Assembly (NCBI GenBank): GCA_001872995.1
Contig: MNXO01000014.1
Location: 1 to 7,404 of the forward strand
Length of the DNA stretch: 7,404 bases
Direction of reading: 5' to 3'
Source: Bacteroidetes bacterium CG2_30_32_10
Lineage (GTDB): Bacteria > Bacteroidota > Bacteroidia > Bacteroidales > CG2-30-32-10
The position numbers and the translations under genes were made by a program. Positions 6,711 through 7,404 of this stretch are shown here, piece after piece. The notes under the pieces are model-generated. The model worked only from the letters and a program-made list of their open reading frames with translations. It had not been told where the DNA came from and made no database searches. Positions within the stretch are counted from its first letter, which is position 1. The number at the start of each line of letters is the position of its first letter.

Positions 6711-7204
6711 ACTTTAAAACAAACAAAAACAGGAAAACAAAAGCATTTAAATTATTGACTATTCTGTTTTTTTCTATGGCAATTATTTGGTCTTGTAGCA
6801 AAAAGGATGATAATAATGCTACTACCAATCCTACTAAGATAAAAACATTTACGTCAGGTCAAGCAAACAACAACTTTGCCAATGGCGCATCTAATCATGT
6901 TTTTACAGGAAATGATTGTATAGTTGGAACTTGGATTGTGCCAAAATCTTCGTGGAGCTCATGTTCTCAAGGTTATCATCTTAAATTAGTTTTTAATGAT
7001 GGGGGCACGGGCGATGCATATCACTTAGATGAATATTTGTGCGTAACCGATCAGCATAAGATGTTTACTTGGACACACACAAGCGATTCCTTGTTTATTG
7101 TATATGATGATGAAACAACCAGTGCAAGTCCTTTTGTTTGCTCCGCTTCTCAGATGTTGATATATTGGAATGGGAACAATCCCAAAAATTTAATAAAACA
7201 ATAA
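6701..7204 (+). CDS. Small lipocalin-like surface lipoprotein, start unclear
   Basis: The N-terminal region reads as a lipoprotein signal: a lysine-rich head (KTNKNRKTKAFK), a hydrophobic core (LLTILFFSMAII), then Trp-Ser-Cys as lipobox. The cysteine is followed by SKKDDNN, which resembles the acidic lipoprotein export signal that sends Bacteroidota lipoproteins to the cell surface. After a Thr/Asn/Ser-rich linker comes a domain of about 95 residues starting CIVGTWIV, then LKLVFNDGGTGDAY, FTWTHTSDSLFIVYDDE and QMLIYW. This fits the Bacteroidota lipocalin-like pattern (VGTW, LxF..DGTG, F.W...L.I.D). Four mature-domain cysteines could form two disulfides. No function is recognised. There is no ATG before the signal: the frame begins at a TTG (6701) right after a stop and inside the terminator stem, and the only in-frame ATG (6776) would remove most of the signal. 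It may be a decayed copy or use a rare start. Confidence 0.65.
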   Translation: MLFYFKTNKNRKTKAFKLLTILFFSMAIIWSCSKKDDNNATTNPTKIKTFTSGQANNNFANGASNHVFTGNDCIVGTWIVPKSSWSSCSQGYHLKLVFNDGGTGDAYHLDEYLCVTDQHKMFTWTHTSDSLFIVYDDETTSASPFVCSASQMLIYWNGNNPKNLIKQ

Positions 7205-7404
7205 TTAGGGTCTGCCGAATTAATATAAAACCTTTGATAATAAAGTAAAAAATGATACTTTCACAGCAAATCAGTGCAAAGGAAAGCGATTAATTTTAGA
7301 AAAAACCTTGTACTTAAAAGGTTTTAATAACAAATCTAAAGGTCGGCTAAATTAGCAAATTTTCAAATTCTCTTTCTTTCATCGACCCGTGCGTAAGCCT
7401 GAAC
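7205..7404. other. Non-coding tail with short repeats, a hairpin and a possible minus-strand gene end
   Basis: No convincing gene is visible here. GGTCTGCCGAATTAA (7209-7223) and GGTCGGCTAAATTAG (7341-7355) agree at 11 of 15 positions as direct copies. AAAACCTT occurs at 7227-7234 and 7302-7309, and inverted at 7318-7325, where the last two form an 8-bp hairpin without a T-tract. On the minus strand a frame enters from the right edge and ends at a TAG covering 7347-7349. It gives 18 residues (FRLTHGSMKEREFENLLI) that I do not recognise. DNA past 7380 is less AT-rich. Mobile-element debris is possible but unproven. Confidence 0.3.

Noticed and set aside
7301..7326. Hairpin at 7302-7325 as a terminator for the lipoprotein gene
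   Set aside because: The 8-bp stem is not followed by a T-run on either strand, and it lies about 100 bases past the stop. It is kept only as a structural note on the tail.
1..7404. CRISPR array, tRNA, rRNA or riboswitch
   Set aside because: No evenly spaced repeats, no tRNA cloverleaf or CCA-type end, no rRNA-like stretch and no recognised riboswitch core were seen in any gap.

Overview
The window looks like an ordinary chromosomal stretch of an AT-rich member of the Bacteroidota. This is an inference from several things seen together. Genes start without Shine-Dalgarno sequences. Promoter candidates fit the Bacteroidota pattern (TTTG at -33, TAnnTTTG at -7). One lipoprotein has an acidic SKKDD sequence just after its lipid-bearing cysteine, and the first gene fragment resembles a protein family I know only from this phylum. 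All supported genes lie on the + strand.

Layout. Positions 2-328 hold the end of a conserved Bacteroidota protein of unknown function. Next is a complete ornithine aminotransferase gene (rocD, 434-1663), with a good promoter candidate upstream and a 17-bp hairpin after it. Positions 1797-5287 carry a large cytoplasmic sensor histidine kinase with seven predicted PAS domains. It is written in two reading frames (1797-2483, and 2450 onward with the first ATG at 2576). A single-domain response regulator follows (5402-5857). It belongs to a receiver subfamily that usually partners this kind of kinase. Then come a secreted outer-membrane beta-barrel protein (5951-6658), a strong intrinsic terminator (6671-6710), and a small lipocalin-like lipoprotein gene with no usable ATG (about 6701-7204). 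The last 200 bases hold short repeats, a hairpin and a possible minus-strand gene end, perhaps debris of a mobile element.

How the genes work together. The kinase and receiver form a plausible two-component pair: PAS domains sense a cytoplasmic signal, the kinase autophosphorylates on a histidine, and the receiver, which has no output domain, would act by protein contact or in a phosphorelay. The barrel and the lipoprotein are both envelope proteins but are separated by a terminator, and nothing ties them to the kinase system. rocD appears to be a separate single-gene unit.

The most interesting point is the kinase frame break. It sits on an in-phase A AAA AAC heptamer inside a run of eight A, followed six bases later by a 12-bp hairpin. 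This is the layout of a -1 frameshift signal. A lost A in the homopolymer, by mutation or sequencing error, is the simpler explanation and cannot be excluded from one sequence.
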